From NCBI GenBank assembly GCA_938074565.1, contig CALJEQ010000001.1, positions 124,001 through 188,000 of the forward strand: a stretch of DNA of 64,000 nt. Direction: 5' to 3'. The position numbers and the translations under genes are program-made. Numbering within the stretch: the stretch's first letter is position 1; the number at the start of each line of letters is the position of its first letter. The stretch comes from an uncultured Alkaliphilus sp. (GTDB lineage Bacteria > Bacillota > Clostridia > Peptostreptococcales > Natronincolaceae). Positions 44,301 to 54,223 of this stretch are shown here, piece by piece. The notes under the pieces were generated by a model. That model saw nothing but the letters and a program-made list of their open reading frames with translations. It had not been told where the DNA came from and made no database searches.

Positions 44301-44494
44301 TATGTGAATATTAATTGAAATAAAATCATTGTAATTGTAAGGCCTCCGAATATTAATAAAACATAGGGTAATAAGACTTGAAAAGTTGCAATTGTAAATG
44401 CTACAATATCGGTCCAGTCAAATTCTATGTCATCCCGAGGTGCCTCAAACTCCGACTGATGCGAGATACTTTGCTGTGCTTTTTTTTTCAACAT
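44300..44494 (-). CDS. Small membrane protein at the end of the opp operon
   Basis: 64 residues: a polar start (MLKKKAQQSISHQSEFEAPRDDIEFDW) and one or two helices (about 29-62, DIVAFTIATFQVLLPYVLLIFGGLTITMILF). The ATG follows AGGGGTGAT. It lies 19 bases after oppF and just before the terminator, so it is transcribed with the transporter. No family known to me; a small accessory subunit is possible. Confidence 0.7.
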   Translation of the reverse strand: MLKKKAQQSISHQSEFEAPRDDIEFDWTDIVAFTIATFQVLLPYVLLIFGGLTITMILFQLIFT

Positions 44495-44513
44495 TCATAT
44501 CACCCCTAACTTT

Positions 44514-45500
44514 TTACTTAATTAAATGACAAGAAACAAAATGCTCTGGCTTTGCTTCTCTAAACTCTGGAACTTCAACCTTACATTGATCCATAACATA
44601 AGGACATCTAGTATGAAAACGACATCCACTTGGAGGATTTGATGGACTAGGAATATCCCCCTTCAAAATAATACGTTTTCTTCTATTTCTTGGGTCCGGT
44701 AATGGAATAGCTGATAATAAGGCTTGTGTATATGGATGTAATGGATTGTCATATAATTCATCCTTAGGAGCTAATTCCACCATTGAGCCTAAATACATAA
44801 CTCCAATTCTATCACTTATGTGTTTAACAACACTTAAATCATGGGAAATAAATAAGTAGGTTAGTCCCATCTCTTGTTGTAAATCCATTAAAAGGTTTAA
44901 TACTTGTGACTGAATAGATACATCAAGTGCAGAAACAGGTTCATCACAAACTACAAATTTTGGTTTTAAGGCTAATGCTCTTGCAATACCAATTCTTTGT
45001 CTTTGTCCACCACTAAACTCATGGGGATAACGGCGTATATGATACGGAGCTAATCCACACTTTTCAATGATGTCTTTTACCATCTCAACATTTTCTTGCC
45101 CTCTAGCAATACCATGTTCACTTAATGCTTCTCCAACAATTTCTCCAACCGTCATTCTTGGATTTAGAGAACTGTAGGGATCTTGAAAAACCATTTGCAT
45201 ATCGGTACGAAGTTTCCTTAATTCATCCTTTGGCAAATCAAAAACTGGTTTGCCGTCAAAGTATACTTCACCTTCAGTCTTCTCCAATAACCTAAGAAGG
45301 GTTCTTCCCGTTGTTGACTTACCACAACCAGACTCACCAACAATACCTAATGTTTCTCCTTCTTTAATGGTAAAGGAAATGTTTTCAACTGCACGTACAT
45401 ATTTTACTGTCTTTTTAAATAAACCAGACTTTATAGGGAAGTATTTCTTTAAGTTTTCTACAACTATAAGTTCTTTCTTTTCAGTTATAATCTCACTCAT
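44514..45500 (-). CDS. oppF: Oligopeptide ABC transporter ATP-binding protein (OppF)
   Basis: 328 residues. Walker [10 protein letters not shown], signature FSGGQRQRI, Walker [13 protein letters not shown] and C-terminal [14 protein letters not shown] motif. The start overlaps the oppD stop (TAATG), so translation is coupled. It is paralogous to the dppF product but with a normal signature. Confidence 0.94.
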   Translation of the reverse strand: MSEIITEKKELIVVENLKKYFPIKSGLFKKTVKYVRAVENISFTIKEGETLGIVGESGCGKSTTGRTLLRLLEKTEGEVYFDGKPVFDLPKDELRKLRTDMQMVFQDPYSSLNPRMTVGEIVGEALSEHGIARGQENVEMVKDIIEKCGLAPYHIRRYPHEFSGGQRQRIGIARALALKPKFVVCDEPVSALDVSIQSQVLNLLMDLQQEMGLTYLFISHDLSVVKHISDRIGVMYLGSMVELAPKDELYDNPLHPYTQALLSAIPLPDPRNRRKRIILKGDIPSPSNPPSGCRFHTRCPYVMDQCKVEVPEFREAKPEHFVSCHLIK

Positions 45501-46483
45501 TACTTTACCCCCTCCTTCTTACTATAGAGCCAACATCGAACTTTACGATCTCCTCCAATTGACTCTAAAGCAGGCATTTTCTCTTTACAAATATCCATTG
45601 TATGGGGGCATCTTGGATTGAATGGACATCCTGGAGGAATTGCCAATGGATTAGGTACACTACCAGGTATAACATCTAATCTACTAGATTTTCTTTGTAA
45701 ATTTGGTTTAGAATTCATTAATCCTGATGTATAAGGATGCTTAGGGTTTTCAAACAAGTCAAATACATTTGCTTCTTCAACAACTCTACCTGCATACATA
45801 ACAATAATATAATCTGCCATTTCAGCTACTACTCCCAGGTCATGGGTGATTAACATTATAGCTGTGTTTAACTTTTCTTTTAATTCTTTCATTAATTCAA
45901 GAATTTGTGCTTGTATTGTTACGTCCAATGCTGTTGTAGGTTCATCAGCAATCAATAATTTAGGGTTACATGACAGGGCCATTGCAATCATTACCCTTTG
46001 TCTCATACCACCACTAAATTGATGTGGATAATCATCTACTACTTCAGCTGCTCTTGGAATACCTACAAGATTTAACATTTCAATACACTTTTCTCTTGCT
46101 GCTTTTTTATCAAGTTTTTGATGAAGCATGATAGCTTCCATAATTTGCGATCCAATTGAGAATACAGGATTTAAAGATGTCATTGGTTCCTGAAAAATCA
46201 TGGCAATGTCATTCCCACGGATCTTTCTCATTTCTGCATCTGATAATGTTAATAAGTTTTTATCGTCAAAATTAATTTCCCCATCCACAATTTTACCTGG
46301 AGGATTTGGAATTAATCTCATTATTGACATGGAAGTGATGCTTTTTCCACAACCTGACTCACCAACAATTCCAAGTGTTTGGCCTGGCTTAAGGCTAAAA
46401 TCTACACCGTCCACCGCCGGTATTATACCGTCCTCTGTGTAAAAGTGCGTTTTTAAGTTCTTAACTTCCAACAAGTTCTTCAT
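45500..46483 (-). CDS. oppD: Oligopeptide ABC transporter ATP-binding protein (OppD)
   Basis: 327 residues. Walker [10 protein letters not shown], signature FSGGMRQRV, Walker [13 protein letters not shown] and [19 protein letters not shown] lies upstream of the ATG. It pairs with OppF. Confidence 0.94.
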   Translation of the reverse strand: MKNLLEVKNLKTHFYTEDGIIPAVDGVDFSLKPGQTLGIVGESGCGKSITSMSIMRLIPNPPGKIVDGEINFDDKNLLTLSDAEMRKIRGNDIAMIFQEPMTSLNPVFSIGSQIMEAIMLHQKLDKKAAREKCIEMLNLVGIPRAAEVVDDYPHQFSGGMRQRVMIAMALSCNPKLLIADEPTTALDVTIQAQILELMKELKEKLNTAIMLITHDLGVVAEMADYIIVMYAGRVVEEANVFDLFENPKHPYTSGLMNSKPNLQRKSSRLDVIPGSVPNPLAIPPGCPFNPRCPHTMDICKEKMPALESIGGDRKVRCWLYSKKEGVK

Positions 46484-46500
46484 AGTCTCACACCTCCAGC

Positions 46501-47412
46501 TTATTGTTTCAGTCTTGGATCCAGTGCATCACGCAAACCGTCTCCAAGAAGATTCAAACTCATAACCGCAACGAAAATAGCTAATCCTGGAGGAATCCAC
46601 TGCCACCATCTATGTCTCAATACATATTGTTGCTGTGCACCTGAGAGCATATTACCCCATGTTGGAGTTGGTGGTGAAACACCCAAACCTAAATAACTTA
46701 GAGAAGACTCCGTTAAGATTGCGGATGCAATTCCTAGAGTAGCAGATACAATAATAGAAGCCATAGTATTTGGTAATAAGTGCTTCATAATCTTTCTAAA
46801 GTCACTAATTCCCAAAGCTGTTGCTGCCTCCATAAACTCTCTTTCTCTTAAGGATAGGATTTCAGCTCGAACAATTCTACAAATTCCCGGCCAACCAAGT
46901 AATGCTAAAACGATCATTACATTATATATACTTGGACCTAAAATAGCTACGAATGTAATAGCAATTGGTAAGAATGGAAAACATGAGAAGACATCAGCTA
47001 TTCTCATAATAGCGTTATCGACACCTTTTCCATAATAACCAGCAATTCCACCTAATGTAACGCCAATTAATAATCTTAAACCAGTAGAAACCAAACCTAC
47101 AGTTAAAGAGATTCTTCCACCATGAAGCATCCTAGTAAGTATATCTCTACCAAGATCATCAGTACCTAGACGATTAACTGAATCTGGTTTTGCATTGGTT
47201 TTAATCATATTAACAGTATCTCTTCCATGGGAAGTTAGAAAAGGCGCTAAAATAGCTGCCAATGTCATTAATGAAATGATGAAAAGCCCAGCCATTGCTA
47301 ATTTATTCTTTTTTAACCGTTTCCAAATTATTTTCCAAGGGCCCATTACATCTTCTTTTTTTGCACCAGCATTGGGATCCACTTGTTTTTTAGTTTTTAA
47401 TTCACTACTCAT
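46501..47412 (-). CDS. oppC: Oligopeptide ABC transporter permease (OppC)
   Basis: 303 residues, six helices after a polar N-terminal extension (about 1-35). The EAA loop EFMEAATALGISDFRKIMKHLLPNTMASI is conserved. AAAGGGAGG lies upstream of the ATG. Confidence 0.94.
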   Translation of the reverse strand: MSSELKTKKQVDPNAGAKKEDVMGPWKIIWKRLKKNKLAMAGLFIISLMTLAAILAPFLTSHGRDTVNMIKTNAKPDSVNRLGTDDLGRDILTRMLHGGRISLTVGLVSTGLRLLIGVTLGGIAGYYGKGVDNAIMRIADVFSCFPFLPIAITFVAILGPSIYNVMIVLALLGWPGICRIVRAEILSLREREFMEAATALGISDFRKIMKHLLPNTMASIIVSATLGIASAILTESSLSYLGLGVSPPTPTWGNMLSGAQQQYVLRHRWWQWIPPGLAIFVAVMSLNLLGDGLRDALDPRLKQ

Positions 47413-47426
47413 TTTCAGCCCTCCCT

Positions 47427-48392
47427 TTAGTCAAATCGAATTCTAGGATCTACAAATGCATAGGAAATATCCGCCAATAGGTTACCACTTAATGTTAATA
47501 TTGCTAAAAACATGTTGATACCCATCATTAAAGGATAATCTCTATTCATTACAGATTGGAATTGCATTCTTCCCATTCCTGGCCAAATGAATACGATTTC
47601 AATCAGTAAGGCTCCCGAAAACAATACTGGCAAAGAGAAACCTAATAACGTAATAACTGGAATCAGTGCATTTCTTAAGGCATGTTTGTAAATTACTACC
47701 TTTTCTTTTAACCCTTTTGCTCTAGCTGTTCTAATAAAGTCTTGTCTAATAATTTCCAACATACTAGAACGAGTATATCTCATGAAACTACCTGCACCAG
47801 TTAACCCTAAAACTATTAGTGGCATAATACTATGTTTAAAAATATCCAAATAGTTATAAGGGAAAGCCATTCTAGCCCCAGCTGTTCTCATCCCTGAGAT
47901 AGGTAATAATCTGGCATCAACACCTAAAATTTTAATTAACAATAGTGCAAAGAAAAACACTGGAATTGACACACCCATTAAGGCAAAGATTGTTCCACCG
48001 TAGTCAAATATAGAATATTGTTTAGTAGCGGATATTACTCCTAAAGGTATAGCAATTAATAAACTTAATAACATTGAAACAAATGCGATATAGAAAGTCG
48101 TCCACATTCTTTCAGCAATCAATGATGAAACTGGTTGTCTCAATGATATTGAATAACCAAAGTTACCTCTCACCATTTTTGTAACCCAGTCAAAATATTG
48201 TAAGTAAGCAGGTCTGTCTAATCCATAAGCAGCTTCCAACTGTTGAAGTTGCTCCGCAGTCATATTGGGATCGTTAAAAAACTGTGCCAATGGATTACCA
48301 GGTGCCATTTGAAAAATTGCAAATAATAAAATACTAACTCCAACGAGAATCGGAATTTGTTGCAGTAGTCGTCTTATAATGTATTTACCCAA
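47427..48392 (-). CDS. oppB: Oligopeptide ABC transporter permease (OppB)
   Basis: 321 residues. The usual ATG (48398) lies only one base from AAGGAGG, too near for initiation; the TTG at 48392 is seven bases away and gives MGKYIIRRLLQQIPILVGVS, which aligns with MHKYILRRLL in the paralogue dppB. The EAA loop RQDFIRTARAKGLKEKVVIYKHALRNALIPV is present, with six helices. Confidence 0.93.
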   Translation of the reverse strand: MGKYIIRRLLQQIPILVGVSILLFAIFQMAPGNPLAQFFNDPNMTAEQLQQLEAAYGLDRPAYLQYFDWVTKMVRGNFGYSISLRQPVSSLIAERMWTTFYIAFVSMLLSLLIAIPLGVISATKQYSIFDYGGTIFALMGVSIPVFFFALLLIKILGVDARLLPISGMRTAGARMAFPYNYLDIFKHSIMPLIVLGLTGAGSFMRYTRSSMLEIIRQDFIRTARAKGLKEKVVIYKHALRNALIPVITLLGFSLPVLFSGALLIEIVFIWPGMGRMQFQSVMNRDYPLMMGINMFLAILTLSGNLLADISYAFVDPRIRFD

Positions 48393-48435
48393 GTCCATTC
48401 CTCCTTTAGCAAATAATGTAAAGTGTTAATCACGC

Positions 48436-48462
48436 ATATAGCCCAGTAAACCTAGGCTATAT
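48436..48462. other. Intercistronic hairpin between oppA and oppB
   Basis: ATATAGCC and GGCTATAT form an eight-base stem with an eleven-base loop and no T-tract. It corresponds in position to the hairpin after dppA. Confidence 0.6.
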
Positions 48463-48482
48463 ACGTAATTTATTAAATTAGA

Positions 48483-50174
48483 TTATTGAACAATTTCAAT
48501 TAAGTGAGCGTCTTGGAAGAAATATCTGAACTCAGTAGGATTGAAGTTCTTCACACGCTTGTTAACTAACCATGGGTTTGTTCTCATATAAACAAAGATA
48601 TATGGTAAGTCTTTATTGAACTCTAAAGCAAGTTCATTATAAATTTCTTTACGCTTAGCTTGATCTAATTCAAGAACACCTTTTTCCATTAATTCTTCAA
48701 TTTTCTCGTTGTAGTAGTAACCTCTGTTGTTTCCTGGAGGTGTATTACTCTTACCAAAAGTTGATTGCATGTCTGGGTCAGTAGTTAAACCCCAAGCCAT
48801 GTTGAACATATCCCAAGCTCCTTTGTTTTCTTCACCAGTAAGTAAAGTAGCAAGAGAGTTAAAGTCCATTAATTCGATATCTACATCGATACCAAGTTGC
48901 TTCCAGTTTTCCTTAGCTAAAGCTGGGAATTGAACTGCCCAAGCAGCTTCTTGGTAAGTTTTCCATGTAAATGCAAGCTTTTGACCATCTTTATATCTCC
49001 ATCCATCACTTTCAAGCTTCCAACCAGCTTCGTCTAATAATTCAGCTGCCTTTTCTGGATTGTATTTATACTCGTTTAATCCAGATTCTGGGAATGCCCA
49101 AGATACTGGTGAGATTGGAGTTTGAGCAACAAATGCACCATCTGGTCCAAAGAATGACTCAACGAATCCATGTCTGTCAACACCATAAACTAGCGCCTGT
49201 CTAACTCTTTGGTCTTGGAAGATTGGGTTTGTAAAGTTGAAACCAGCATATGCATAACCATTGTTCCAGTTATTAATTAGATTTCCATGCTCATAATCTT
49301 GAATGATTTCATAATTTTCTTTAGCTGTTTCAAAGTTAACTGCATCAATTGATCCAATTTCAAACTCTGATAATTCATTAGCTCTTGCAACGTGCTTATA
49401 GATAATACCATCTAATTTTGGTACTCCTTGCCAGTACTCTTTGTTTGCTTCAAGCTCAATATATTGCTCGATAACGTGATCTTTCATTTTAAATGCACCA
49501 GTTCCAATAGGATCTCTATCTAACTCAGCCATTTCGTCAAAAGTAGCTTTGTCATAGTAATGCTTTGGCATAGGTTGTAGTGTAGCAATATTTCTTAAGT
49601 TAGTAGCCTTAGGAGTAGTCATAGTAATTTGAATTGTGTATTTATCTAACACTTCAATACCACTAGCAACTTCAGCTTTACCATCTTTACGATCTACTGC
49701 ACCAACAATATCTCTTACGTTGTTAAATAATCTACCCTTGTAGTCAGGTCTCATAATAACATCATAAGTAAAGGCAACATCTTCAGCTGTTAATTCAGTA
49801 TCATCATGGAACTTAATACCTTCTCTTAATTTGAAAGTAAACACAAGTCCATCATCTGACATTTCATAGCTTTCTAGTAGACCACCCTTAGTAGTTAAGG
49901 TAGTATCTGCTTCCCAGCTTAATAATGGGTCAAATGTTAACCCTACGATATAGTGGTCATATGCTGTTGACCAAGTAACTGGGTTGAAAGAACCATTCCA
50001 GTTAGAACCACCAATTGTTAATACATTACCTCTACCTGTAGCTGGGTTGTTGATTGCTACATCTGTACTGTCTCCACCATCTGTAGTAGTTGTTTCTTTA
50101 GGGCCACATGCTACTAAGAACATAGAAGCTACTAAAGAAAAAACTAACAATAAAATAATACTTTTTTTCATCAT
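48483..50174 (-). CDS. oppA: Oligopeptide-binding lipoprotein (SBP family 5)
   Basis: 563 residues. Lipoprotein signal ending MFLVAC. SBP_bac_5 features: YDHYIVGLTFDPLLSWE, FTFKLREGIKFHDDTELTAEDVAFTYDVI, DQRVRQALVYGVDRHGFVE and FNMAWGLTTDPDMQSTF. It is the receptor of the second transporter and is preceded by a leader of about 230 bases with a CodY-like box at its promoter. Confidence 0.94.
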   Translation of the reverse strand: MMKKSIILLLVFSLVASMFLVACGPKETTTTDGGDSTDVAINNPATGRGNVLTIGGSNWNGSFNPVTWSTAYDHYIVGLTFDPLLSWEADTTLTTKGGLLESYEMSDDGLVFTFKLREGIKFHDDTELTAEDVAFTYDVIMRPDYKGRLFNNVRDIVGAVDRKDGKAEVASGIEVLDKYTIQITMTTPKATNLRNIATLQPMPKHYYDKATFDEMAELDRDPIGTGAFKMKDHVIEQYIELEANKEYWQGVPKLDGIIYKHVARANELSEFEIGSIDAVNFETAKENYEIIQDYEHGNLINNWNNGYAYAGFNFTNPIFQDQRVRQALVYGVDRHGFVESFFGPDGAFVAQTPISPVSWAFPESGLNEYKYNPEKAAELLDEAGWKLESDGWRYKDGQKLAFTWKTYQEAAWAVQFPALAKENWKQLGIDVDIELMDFNSLATLLTGEENKGAWDMFNMAWGLTTDPDMQSTFGKSNTPPGNNRGYYYNEKIEELMEKGVLELDQAKRKEIYNELALEFNKDLPYIFVYMRTNPWLVNKRVKNFNPTEFRYFFQDAHLIEIVQ

Positions 50175-50408
50175 TCTGTTTTTTCCCCCTTTAAAGATTT
50201 TTTATAGTAACAGAAGTAGAACTTAGATTGTCCTTACATCCGTTAGCATCATTATTGTTTCTAATAAATAAACTAAGTAGAATCTTGAAATTATTCTCTA
50301 AATTTATACTATTCGATAAAACTTACTAATTTCCTTTTTTTAAATTTTAAAATTTATATGTCTAAAAAAAATATTAGAATTGAATTCTGACTTTTTAGAC
50401 TTTTTATA
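50175..50408. other. Long leader of the opp operon
   Basis: AT-rich, about 230 bases between the promoter and oppA. One weak hairpin is possible (GTCTAAAAA with TTTTTTAGAC around 50360-50402), but no known riboswitch or T-box features are seen. Confidence 0.45.
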
Positions 50409-50437
50409 ATTTTAATAAAAATTAACTGAAAATTCAA
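50409..50437 (-). promoter_or_regulatory. Promoter of the opp operon
   Basis: TTGAAT (50437-50432), a 17-base spacer and TAAAAT (50414-50409) on the minus strand. A CodY-like box overlaps the -35 and spacer. Confidence 0.6.
50420..50434 (-). promoter_or_regulatory. CodY-box-like site
   Basis: AATTTTCAGTTAATT matches 13 of 15 positions of the CodY consensus AATTTTCWGAAAATT. It lies across the -35 and spacer of the opp promoter, where binding would block RNA polymerase. CodY represses peptide transporters when branched-chain amino acids and GTP are plentiful. In AT-rich DNA chance matches occur, but the position supports it. Confidence 0.5.
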
Positions 50438-50491
50438 CTGTTATTTGAAAATATTAATAATTGTTAATATCTTTTCAATTTATTACCAAAC

Positions 50492-52609
50492 TTAAAAAGA
50501 TACACTTTTCTTTAAACTACGCAACTCTGATACTTCTTTAGAAGACAAGTAAGGTGCATAAACAAAGACTGTGATTATAAATAATACTATAAGATAAATT
50601 AATAATATTCTCCCTTTTTTAACAGGTTTATTAGACGTCAATTCCTTTTCCTTCATATATACCAAAACTATAATAAAACTTAATAGCCCAACTACGATAG
50701 GTACCAAAACTGTGATATTTTGTGGAGATAATATTTCAGGGATTAATACATTAAGTTTAGCGGAGTACATATTTTTGAAAGGAAAATAATAGGCTATAGC
50801 CCCAGTAATAGTTAATAATAAAAGATAAAGTTTATTATTCATTTTTTCTTTATAATACATAATTGGTAGCGCTGCCATAACAACATATCCAAGGTTAAAA
50901 CAAAACCAAAAGCCCATTACAACCATAGCAAAAAAATTCAATAATAAATTATGAATCATAATATTAGCAGATAAGTTTACTTGTGACTCTACTACCCCCT
51001 GTATATCCATTTCAATATACCATACTTGTAGTGTTAGTACCATATACAAAATTGTTAACAAAATGAAAAGAGAAATTATTGGATAACTTAATATTTTATT
51101 AAGGTATGGATTAAGTATATTTCTATCTTTCTTGTAATAATAGATTTTAAATAATGTAATGAAAATAAGTAATAATAACATCCACCAACCACTTCTAGTC
51201 ATTACCATTATCTCTTGTAAAAGATCTACATTTCCATAAGCTGTTGTATAATTTAAAACTAAATTACCAACCTCTGAAAGTTCTTTTATACTAATGGAGT
51301 CCATTGTATCTAGAGGAGTCCCCTTCCACTGAATTCCTTCCTTTGTTAATACAGAAGCAATAATTCCACGTTTTCTAAAAGATATATATTCTGATTTTCC
51401 ATAAGAAGAATTTGTTAATAAATCAATTTCAAGTTCATTACCTAATTTAGCTAATCTATTAACTAAAGACAAAGAACGTTTACGGGTGGCATTTGGGTTT
51501 TGAAAGGTAGCAACTGTTAAAGGTTTTTCCTCTTCGCCCCCCAATTCATCTAAAAAGATTACTTTTGTTCTTTCTGATGGAGTTAAGTAATTACTAAAGT
51601 AATTTTCAACCCCAACATTTCCAGTATGTTTCCCATTAAATACCATGAAATATACCGTAGCGTCAAAAGCAATATCCTGCTCTTTCATTTCCCTCGCCAG
51701 CTCTAGCAATAGTGACAGCGAAGCAGCATTATCTGATGCTGATGGATAAACTCTTCCCCCTACATCTTTTCCTAATCCATCCATAGATGTTGCAATAATA
51801 ATATAGTTTTCATATTGTTTACTTTTACCTGGGATCATTCCAATAACATTGCTACTGACTACGGGATTAAACAACAAAGGAATATCAATTTGTATTTTAT
51901 ACCCTTTATGTTGATAGGATACCAGTTCTTCATATACTTCTTTCTCTACCCCTAGTTTTAATATTCCTCTTTCAGGTATGAAGTTAATTTTTGTTCCTAG
52001 TTTGAAATTAGGTCTTCCTATTTCCCCACCTTCAGGATAAATCACCACCGAAGCCTTTTCGGAATGGAGACGCTCATCTATTGCTAATGGATTATGATTC
52101 AATTTCTTAATTGAATCGTTACTGTAATCAATTAATATTGCTAAATTTTCAAATCGATCATCAGTTTTTAATATCTCAGTATAATGACTGATCTGAACCA
52201 TATCACCAGTGAAAGTTCCCCCAACACTTAAACCATCAAATGGAATATGATAGTTTTCCATATATGCATATGTCTTTATCAACTCACCTTTATCACTAAT
52301 TACTTGAAAGGATGGTTGACTCATTTGTGGCTGAATGGTACTAAAATTCATTTTATATTTATTATCTTTGTACCCCAATAAACCAATTTCCTTAAAATAA
52401 TCTTCTATGTAGTTTATTGTCTTTTGATTACCTTCTGTACCTATAAACCTACCCTCTAGTTCCTCTTGAGTAAGAAAACTTAGATGTCTCTCAATGTTTT
52501 CCTCTTTTAAATTAACTTGTTTTTGTGTATTTTTTGCATTACATCCTGTAATAACTGTGACAATGACCAATAGTAGAATTAGTAGTTTTTCCTTTTTTAA
52601 CCTTATCAA
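50492..52609 (-). CDS. M28-peptidase-like membrane lipoprotein, active site apparently lost
   Basis: 705 residues. A lipoprotein signal (ITGC, Cys 23) precedes a domain with the M28 aminopeptidase plan (about 40-460). The canonical HxD-type region here reads IIIATSMDGLG, so the metal-binding His is replaced by Ser 275. SASDNAASL (290 on) keeps the bridging Asp. The catalytic Glu-Glu of the next motif is replaced by Lys-His (FNGKHTG, 324-330). The C-terminal 230 residues contain about seven membrane helices. It could be a pseudoenzyme or a peptide-handling protein tied to the opp operon just downstream. The TTG start has only a distant GGGG; the start codon is uncertain. Confidence 0.75.
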   Translation of the reverse strand: MIRLKKEKLLILLLVIVTVITGCNAKNTQKQVNLKEENIERHLSFLTQEELEGRFIGTEGNQKTINYIEDYFKEIGLLGYKDNKYKMNFSTIQPQMSQPSFQVISDKGELIKTYAYMENYHIPFDGLSVGGTFTGDMVQISHYTEILKTDDRFENLAILIDYSNDSIKKLNHNPLAIDERLHSEKASVVIYPEGGEIGRPNFKLGTKINFIPERGILKLGVEKEVYEELVSYQHKGYKIQIDIPLLFNPVVSSNVIGMIPGKSKQYENYIIIATSMDGLGKDVGGRVYPSASDNAASLSLLLELAREMKEQDIAFDATVYFMVFNGKHTGNVGVENYFSNYLTPSERTKVIFLDELGGEEEKPLTVATFQNPNATRKRSLSLVNRLAKLGNELEIDLLTNSSYGKSEYISFRKRGIIASVLTKEGIQWKGTPLDTMDSISIKELSEVGNLVLNYTTAYGNVDLLQEIMVMTRSGWWMLLLLIFITLFKIYYYKKDRNILNPYLNKILSYPIISLFILLTILYMVLTLQVWYIEMDIQGVVESQVNLSANIMIHNLLLNFFAMVVMGFWFCFNLGYVVMAALPIMYYKEKMNNKLYLLLLTITGAIAYYFPFKNMYSAKLNVLIPEILSPQNITVLVPIVVGLLSFIIVLVYMKEKELTSNKPVKKGRILLIYLIVLFIITVFVYAPYLSSKEVSELRSLKKSVSF

Positions 52610-52828
52610 TCAGCATTCATCCCCTTGCTCGTTAAATTTCTCTATTAGTTAATTCGCTTTTTAATTTAAATTACCTTCAAAATCGTATAACAATTTTTTT
52701 TCATATTAAATTTTTATATAATATATCCTATTTAATAAATATGCTTGTTTTACCTTACTATTCATAAATTTTTAAAATCATTCTATAAAATATACTTATT
52801 GTTTTTATTTGAGGAAATTGCATAATAA

Positions 52829-52865
52829 CAAAAAACACCTACTAGTTTTCACTAACAGGTGTTTC
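52829..52865 (-). terminator. Terminator of the small lipoprotein gene
   Basis: AACACCT and AGGTGTT form the stem with a loop of about 16 bases; TTTTTTG follows on the minus strand. It overlaps the last codons and the stop of the gene. Confidence 0.75.
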
Positions 52866-53345
52866 TAACATTCTATTTTTGAATAGTGTCTCTATTGTTT
52901 TTACTTGACTATCAGTTATAAGAAAATAATATCCTTCAATATAGATATAATTATTCTTAACTAAACCATAAATATCATCATCGTTACTAAAGTAAAAATT
53001 TAAAGGGCCAACTACTTCATTTGCTAAGGAATCATTGGGAAATTCCTCTTGCTTGGGGTATTCAAATAAATCTTCCACAAACCGAATAATCTCTTCACGT
53101 TTCTCTAAATAACCAATAGCATTGTTTTCTGTGCTTTTTAGTTCTATCCCTATAGATTCCATTAATTTCTCTTCCAGTTGATCCAAAGTAATCTTTTTAT
53201 ATTGTCGTTTTGGATTAGTCGTTGTTAAATTTTCCTGTTCTTGATCTTTTGTAGTCTGATCAATAATCTTATTACCTTTGCATCCGCCCATGAGCAATAT
53301 GAAGATCAGGACAATAATCATACCGACTATTCTTTTCTTCTTCAT
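52842..53345 (-). CDS. Small lipoprotein of unknown function
   Basis: 167 residues from the ATG at 53345, which follows AGGTG by six bases; the GTG at 53354 would start within that site. Lipobox LMGGC after a hydrophobic core, a Thr/Gln-rich linker and then an acidic domain (DQLEEKLMESIGIEL; IIRFVEDLFEYPKQEE; YFSNDDDIYGLVKNNYIYIEGYYFLI). No known motif. It lies 34 bases after resC and may be co-transcribed with the nrfA-resBC group. Confidence 0.7.
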   Translation of the reverse strand: MKKKRIVGMIIVLIFILLMGGCKGNKIIDQTTKDQEQENLTTTNPKRQYKKITLDQLEEKLMESIGIELKSTENNAIGYLEKREEIIRFVEDLFEYPKQEEFPNDSLANEVVGPLNFYFSNDDDIYGLVKNNYIYIEGYYFLITDSQVKTIETLFKNRMLETPVSEN

Positions 53346-53379
53346 GTTATTCACCTACCTATATTATACTTAAAACTTA

Positions 53380-54213
53380 TTATAACATATTCCATAGCAA
53401 CATTGCATAGGAATGATAGCCCGATAAAATTGTATTTACTCCAACGTAGGTAAATAAGATGGAGACAAAACCTATTATAGCAAACCAAGCTGTTTTTTTA
53501 TCCTTCCAACCTTTGGATATTCTTACGTGTAAATAAATTGCATAAATAACCCAAGTTATGAAGGACCATGTTTCTTTAGGATCCCATTGCCAATATCTTC
53601 CCCATGCCTTATCAGCCCATATGGCACCACTAACAATTACTACTGTCAACATTACAAATCCTAGTGCAATGGCACGGTAGCTTATTGTATCTAACATTTG
53701 TAGAGAAGGCATATTCTTTGTTATAAAAGTATCTTGCTTAAATTTATCCCTTAATAGATACATCATAGAGATACCACAAGCAATTGCAAAGGCTCCGTAA
53801 CTGAAAATAGCAGTACTAACATGGATAAGTATCCAGTTGCTTTGCAGTGCAGGCATTAGAGGTCTAATATCTCTAGATTGCATTGCCGCATAGAAAATGA
53901 CAATAAGTAAAAGGGGGGTTACAAAAGTCCCTAAAACCTTAAACTTGTATCTTCTCTCAAATTCAAAATAACATATAGCTATGCCCCAAGCGAAACTAGT
54001 AGCAAATTCATATTGGTTACTTAATGGTAAACGTGCCGCCTCCACAGTCCTAGACGTGAGGGAAATGGTGTGAAACACTAGCCCAATTTTTATCATTAAG
54101 CTTCCATAGTCTGCTAGTTTTTCTTTTCTAAGCATGAAGAACACGAAGTAACATACCATAGCAATACAATATAGTAATAATGTAATATTAAAGCTTTGAT
54201 TTTCTATAAGCAT
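53380..54213 (-). CDS. resC: Cytochrome c biogenesis protein ResC/CcsA
   Basis: 277 residues with about eight helices. The heme-handling WWD signature WGRYWQWDPKETWSFITWVIYAIYLH is conserved, with His residues in neighbouring helices. With ResB it forms the system II synthase that exports heme and attaches it to CxxCH motifs. It lies 10 bases after resB, and a candidate substrate is NrfA encoded upstream. Confidence 0.95.
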   Translation of the reverse strand: MLIENQSFNITLLLYCIAMVCYFVFFMLRKEKLADYGSLMIKIGLVFHTISLTSRTVEAARLPLSNQYEFATSFAWGIAICYFEFERRYKFKVLGTFVTPLLLIVIFYAAMQSRDIRPLMPALQSNWILIHVSTAIFSYGAFAIACGISMMYLLRDKFKQDTFITKNMPSLQMLDTISYRAIALGFVMLTVVIVSGAIWADKAWGRYWQWDPKETWSFITWVIYAIYLHVRISKGWKDKKTAWFAIIGFVSILFTYVGVNTILSGYHSYAMLLWNML

Positions 54214-54223
54214 ACCTTACCTC

